The notes under the pieces were generated by a model. It saw only the letters and a list, made by a program, of their open reading frames with translations. It ran no database searches and had not been told where the DNA came from. A DNA stretch of 8,619 nucleotides from Eggerthellaceae bacterium (GTDB taxonomy: Bacteria; Actinomycetota; Coriobacteriia; Coriobacteriales; Eggerthellaceae): assembly GCA_017960005.1 (NCBI GenBank), contig JAGCZM010000043.1:1-8619 (forward strand). Reading direction: 5' to 3'. The position numbers and the translations under genes are program-made. Of this stretch, positions 5,778 through 8,619 are shown piece by piece (within the stretch, counting starts at the first letter, position 1; the number at the start of each line of letters is the position of its first letter).

Positions 5778-6527
5778 ATGGCCGACTATATCGAAGGTAA
5801 GCATCCCATCATCGAAGCGTTGCGTTCCGGTGTCCCGGCGCATCGCATCATGCTTGCCGACAACGAGCGCAAAGATCCGATGATTGAAGACATTTTGCGC
5901 AAAGCAAAGAAGTTCGGTGTCGAGGTGGTAACGGTACCCCGCAAAAAGCTCGACGAGCTATCCGAGCATGGCAGCCATCAGGGTGTCATGATGCAAACCA
6001 AGCCGTTTGAATACGTAAACGGCATAACCATCCTTCAGAATGCCGAAAAAAGCGCTTCGGAGAGAAACGGAGCCGCCTTGGTGGTCATCCTCGACCATAT
6101 CACCGACGCGGGGAACTTGGGTGCCATCGCCCGCAGTGCAGAAAGCGTGGGCGCTTGTGGCATCATCATCCCCAACAAACGCGCAGCCCGTGTCAATGCC
6201 ACGACTTACAAGACATCCGCCGGTGCCATCGCCCATATCGACGTATGCCAGGTATCCAATATCGTTCAAAGCATTCGCAGACTCAAAGACGAAGGCTTTT
6301 GGGTATGTGCGGCAAGCGAACATGCCAAAGACGGCATTTGGGATGCCAATCTCAAGGGCAAGATCGCTCTTGTTATGGGCAATGAAGGTGAGGGCGTGTC
6401 CCGTCTGGTGCTGGAGTGCTGCGACTTTGCGGTTGCCCTGCCCCAGATAGGCGAAATCTCTTCGCTTAATGTGGCTCAGGCTTCCACCGTCTGCATGTAC
6501 GAGTGGCTTCGTCAAAACCGGGGATAA
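5778..6527 (+). CDS. rlmB: 23S rRNA (guanosine-2'-O)-methyltransferase RlmB (SpoU/TrmH family)
   Basis: A 249-residue SPOUT-class methyltransferase that by family methylates the 2'-OH of a guanosine in the peptidyl-transferase P-loop (G2251 in E. coli numbering). The N-terminal L30e-like substrate-binding domain (about 1-75) begins with IEGKHPIIEAL and ends at GSHQGVM. The knotted SPOUT domain has motif 1 NLGAIARSA (113-121; catalytic-type Asn113 and Arg119), motif 2 MGNEGEG (200-206) and motif 3 LPQIGEISSLNVAQA (221-235). All key residues are present and length is typical. The Shine-Dalgarno AAAGGA (5765-5770) overlaps the tlyA stop, with 7 bases to the ATG. It is cotranscribed with tlyA and yacP; rlmB-yacP adjacency is conserved in Firmicutes (yacO-yacP). 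A different target (another rRNA or tRNA guanosine) cannot be excluded for SpoU paralogues. Confidence 0.93.
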   Translation: MADYIEGKHPIIEALRSGVPAHRIMLADNERKDPMIEDILRKAKKFGVEVVTVPRKKLDELSEHGSHQGVMMQTKPFEYVNGITILQNAEKSASERNGAALVVILDHITDAGNLGAIARSAESVGACGIIIPNKRAARVNATTYKTSAGAIAHIDVCQVSNIVQSIRRLKDEGFWVCAASEHAKDGIWDANLKGKIALVMGNEGEGVSRLVLECCDFAVALPQIGEISSLNVAQASTVCMYEWLRQNRG

Positions 6528-6531
6528 AACC

Positions 6532-7065
6532 ATGTACGCGCGCAAACGTCTTTTGATAGTCGACGGATATAACGTGCTTCGCAGCAGCGAGCGCTATCGC
6601 AACATCACGGACAGGGATTACACGGACAATGCCGTCAACCCCGCACGCGATGCGCTCATCAACGATGTGTCGGTGTATGCCGGCAAGTCCATGGATGCCG
6701 TCATCGTGTTCGACGGCGCGAACAACCCCCAATCGTTTGGGGAGGAAACCAAGATAGCCGGCGTGAGAGTGATTTTTTCTCCGGCGGGACAGTTGGCTGA
6801 TAAGGTCATAGAAAAGCTTGCGCATGATGCCCGCAAAAACGGCATCGAGACCTGCGTTGTTTCCAGCGACAAGACGATTCAGGATACGGTGGTGGGAGAC
6901 GGAGTCGATCGCATGAGCGCCAACGGCTTTGCCATGGAAATGGAATCCATACACGAAGAAGTCAAGCAGGACAGTGCGCTGTCGACCGCAAAGAAAAACA
7001 CGGTGGCAAGCCGTATACCGGCCGATGTTTTGGAAAAGCTCAAAGCCATGCGCGACGGCAGGTAA
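6532..7065 (+). CDS. yacP: NYN-domain endoribonuclease, YacP/Rae1 family
   Basis: A 177-residue protein with a PIN-like NYN nuclease fold. Visible family signatures are LLIVDGYNVL (7-16; Asp11 and Asn14), ARDALINDV (38-46), VIVFDGANN (57-65; Asp61), GQLADKVIEKL (86-96; Asp90) and VVSSDKTIQ (109-117; Asp113), which together supply the acidic metal-binding site. The B. subtilis member, Rae1, is a ribosome-associated nuclease that cleaves mRNA in the A site; the same role is likely but not proven here. The frame is open further upstream inside rlmB, but ATG 6532 gives the normal N-terminus, lies 4 bases after the rlmB stop and follows a weak GGGGA. The C-terminal 35 residues are charged and have no recognised motif. 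It is the last gene of the lysC run; no clear hairpin-plus-T terminator follows. Confidence 0.9.
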   Translation: MYARKRLLIVDGYNVLRSSERYRNITDRDYTDNAVNPARDALINDVSVYAGKSMDAVIVFDGANNPQSFGEETKIAGVRVIFSPAGQLADKVIEKLAHDARKNGIETCVVSSDKTIQDTVVGDGVDRMSANGFAMEMESIHEEVKQDSALSTAKKNTVASRIPADVLEKLKAMRDGR

Positions 7066-7106
7066 AACCGTTGTTTCCGGGTGCTTCGGGGTTGTAAATC
7101 GACCTC

Positions 7107-7178
7107 AAATAAATCTCCACAAAAACTACATAATTACTAGAAATTTTTCTTGACCAAAGGGGCTTTCCGCCGTATATT
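7107..7178 (+). promoter_or_regulatory. rpoB promoter with AT-rich upstream element
   Basis: A -35 hexamer TTGACC (7150-7155) and a -10 hexamer TATATT (7173-7178) are separated by exactly 17 bases, each one base off consensus. This is the best-matched bipartite promoter in the window. The stretch 7107-7149 just upstream is very AT-rich with A- and T-tracts, resembling an UP element that binds the RNA polymerase alpha C-terminal domains. Transcription would start near 7185, giving a leader of about 58 bases. Bases 7066-7106, after yacP, show no convincing Rho-independent terminator or gene. Confidence 0.85.
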
Positions 7179-7216
7179 CACTCCTTACGTAATTTTTCGC
7201 AAAACGCGTAAAAAGG

Positions 7217-7233
7217 CCTTCCGAAGAAGGAGG
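7217..7233 (+). promoter_or_regulatory. rpoB Shine-Dalgarno with overlapping hairpin
   Basis: The Shine-Dalgarno AAGGAGG (7227-7233) lies 9 bases before the GTG start at 7243. CCTTC (7217-7221) can pair with GAAGG (7226-7230) around a CGAA tetraloop, a perfect 5-bp stem that covers the first half of the Shine-Dalgarno. The hairpin could lower or regulate initiation of rpoB translation. Confidence 0.6.
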
Positions 7234-7242
7234 AAAAACCTC

Positions 7243-8619
7243 GTGGCCCAGAAGAAAAACGCAACCCTGACCAGCCTTTACAGAGATAGGCGAAGCTTCG
7301 CGAAGATCCCGGATGTTATGGATGTCCCCAACTTGATCGACATCCAAATCGAGAGCTTCGAATGGTTCAAAGGAGAAGGAATTTCCGCGGCATTCAAGGA
7401 CGTCGGACCCTTCGAAAGTGTAGATCACACTCTTTCTTTGCAATTCAACTCACATTATTTTGAGGACCCGAAACATTCGGTCGATCAATGCAAGAAGATG
7501 GACTTGACTTACCAGGCTTCTTTGCACGCCGAAGTCGTCTTGATCAACAAAGAAACCGGTGAGCTGAAAGAGCAAAACGTATTCATGGGCGATTACCCCA
7601 TGATGACCCCGCGCGGTACCTTTATCATCAACGGCACCGAGCGCGTCGTGGTCAGCCAATTGGTACGCAGCCCCGGTGTTTATTTTTCCACCGAACCCGA
7701 CAAAACTTCCGACAAGACTTTAATCGGCGCCAAGATCATCCCCAGCAGAGGTGCATGGCTTGAGTTCGAGACCGATAAGCGCGATGTTTTGTTCGTGCGT
7801 ATTGACCGCAAGCGCAAGCAGGCGGCAACCATTTTGCTGCGTGCACTCGGTCTTGCTTCCACCAACGAAGAAATCGTCCAACTTTTGGGCGACAGCCCCG
7901 TGGTAAGGCGTACTTTGGAAAAAGACACCACCACGACAAGGGAAGAGGCCTTAATCGAGCTTTACAAGCGCTATCGTCCCGGCGAGCCGGCAACGGCGGA
8001 TACCTCCAAGGGCCTGCTCGACAATCTGTTCTTTACCGCACAGCGCTACGATTTGGCCAAGGTCGGTCGTTACAAGATCAACAAGAAGCTTTCTTTTGCC
8101 CCCGATGTCGACGATTTGACGCTTCGTCATGAGGACATCATCGAAACCATGCGCTACATCATCGCATTGCATGACGGGGTGGAAGGTTATGTGACCGACG
8201 ACATCGACCATTTCGGGAATCGTCGCATCAAGACCGTCGGCGAATTGATTCAAAACCAATTCCGCATCGGTTTGACCCGTATGGAGCGTGGCATTCGCGA
8301 GAAAATGACCACCAACACCGATCTGGCGACGCTTTCCCCGCAGTCTTTAATCAATATCAAAACCATCACCGGCTCCGTGCGTGAGTTCTTCGGCTCATCG
8401 CAGCTTTCCCAGTTTATGGACCAGGCCAACCCGGCAGCCGGTATCACGCATAAGCGTCGTCTGTCCGCATTGGGCCCCGGCGGTTTGTCCCGCGAGCGTG
8501 CGGGCTTCGAGGTTCGCGACGTTCACACTTCCCACTACGGACGTATGTGCCCCATCGAGACCCTCGAAGGTCCCAACATCGGTTTGATCGGTTCTTTGGC
8601 AACCTATGCCCGTGTCAAC
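7243..8619 (+). CDS. rpoB: DNA-directed RNA polymerase beta subunit, N-terminal part (3' end outside window)
   Basis: The first 459 codons of the RNA polymerase beta subunit, which forms the active centre and the rifamycin pocket. The GTG start is set by AAGGAGG and gives [20 protein letters not shown], then [18 protein letters not shown], the usual beta N-terminus. Protrusion and lobe motifs follow: [32 protein letters not shown] and [11 protein letters not shown]. The rifampicin region begins with [11 protein letters not shown] at residue 384 (E. coli 507; offset 123). Compared with E. coli it has Ala at 518, 521 and 522, Gly at 523 and Leu at 530. The contact residues Gln513, Phe514, Asp516, His526, Arg529, Ser531 and Leu533 are unchanged. 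Residue 441 (E. coli 564) is Leu in [12 protein letters not shown], where nearly all bacteria have Pro. The frame is open to the last base. rpoC is expected downstream but is not in the window. Confidence 0.97.
   Translation, partial: MAQKKNATLTSLYRDRRSFAKIPDVMDVPNLIDIQIESFEWFKGEGISAAFKDVGPFESVDHTLSLQFNSHYFEDPKHSVDQCKKMDLTYQASLHAEVVLINKETGELKEQNVFMGDYPMMTPRGTFIINGTERVVVSQLVRSPGVYFSTEPDKTSDKTLIGAKIIPSRGAWLEFETDKRDVLFVRIDRKRKQAATILLRALGLASTNEEIVQLLGDSPVVRRTLEKDTTTTREEALIELYKRYRPGEPATADTSKGLLDNLFFTAQRYDLAKVGRYKINKKLSFAPDVDDLTLRHEDIIETMRYIIALHDGVEGYVTDDIDHFGNRRIKTVGELIQNQFRIGLTRMERGIREKMTTNTDLATLSPQSLINIKTITGSVREFFGSSQLSQFMDQANPAAGITHKRRLSALGPGGLSRERAGFEVRDVHTSHYGRMCPIETLEGPNIGLIGSLATYARVN

Noticed and set aside
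6469..6531. Earlier in-frame ATG for yacP inside rlmB
   Set aside because: The added 21 residues have no homology to the family, overlap the essential rlmB motif 3 region and lack a ribosome binding site; ATG 6532 gives the expected start.
7066..7106. Terminator after yacP
   Set aside because: Only 3-bp complementarities were found and no T-tract; transcription from lysC may run into rpoB, but nothing supports a defined terminator.

Overview
This window reads as a stretch of core chromosome from an Actinomycetota bacterium, most likely a Coriobacteriia-type lineage. I base this on moderate GC content, actinobacterial/Gram-positive style protein sequences (Rel, LysC, RpoB) and strong AAGGAGG-type ribosome binding sites. 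The genus cannot be fixed from the sequence alone. All genes lie on the + strand and packing is dense: no gene-free stretch exceeds about 180 bases. There are no tRNA or rRNA genes, insertion sequences, CRISPR arrays, phage genes or other signs of transfer.

Layout. (1) Bases 1-1791: the 3' part of a long-form Rel (p)ppGpp synthetase/hydrolase, whose stop codon overlaps the start of a zinc metallo-beta-lactamase-fold hydrolase. (2) Bases 1792-2543: a promoter region with two small inverted repeats and a perfect extended -10 element, then a lone DUF47/PhoU-like protein that lacks its usual phosphate-permease partner. (3) Bases 2544-7065: a promoter followed by a tight run lysC-asd-tlyA-rlmB-yacP(rae1) with gaps of 26, 9, 11 and 4 bases. 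This joins the first two steps of the aspartate amino-acid pathway to three proteins acting on the ribosome: a 2'-O-ribose methyltransferase, a 23S rRNA 2'-O-ribose methyltransferase and a likely ribosome-associated endoribonuclease. (4) Bases 7066-8619: a 177-base intergenic region with a clear housekeeping promoter and a leader hairpin that overlaps the ribosome binding site, then the first 459 codons of rpoB, cut by the window end.

How the genes fit together. Rel senses stalled ribosomes and amino-acid starvation. lysC and asd supply aspartate semialdehyde for lysine, threonine, methionine and diaminopimelate. TlyA, RlmB and YacP modify or police the ribosome, and RpoB is the main effector target class for rifamycins. 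The window is therefore a translation/transcription and amino-acid supply neighbourhood.

I found no convincing undescribed multi-gene system. The points most worth a second look are: an in-frame internal ribosome binding site in lysC that should give a separate regulatory (beta) subunit; a leucine in RpoB where almost all bacteria have a proline, at the position of a known rifampicin-resistance substitution (E. coli P564L); a hairpin that pairs with the rpoB Shine-Dalgarno; an orphan DUF47 gene with possible alternative leader hairpins; and the direct yacP-rpoB junction, from which the usual secE-nusG-rplKAJL block is missing.
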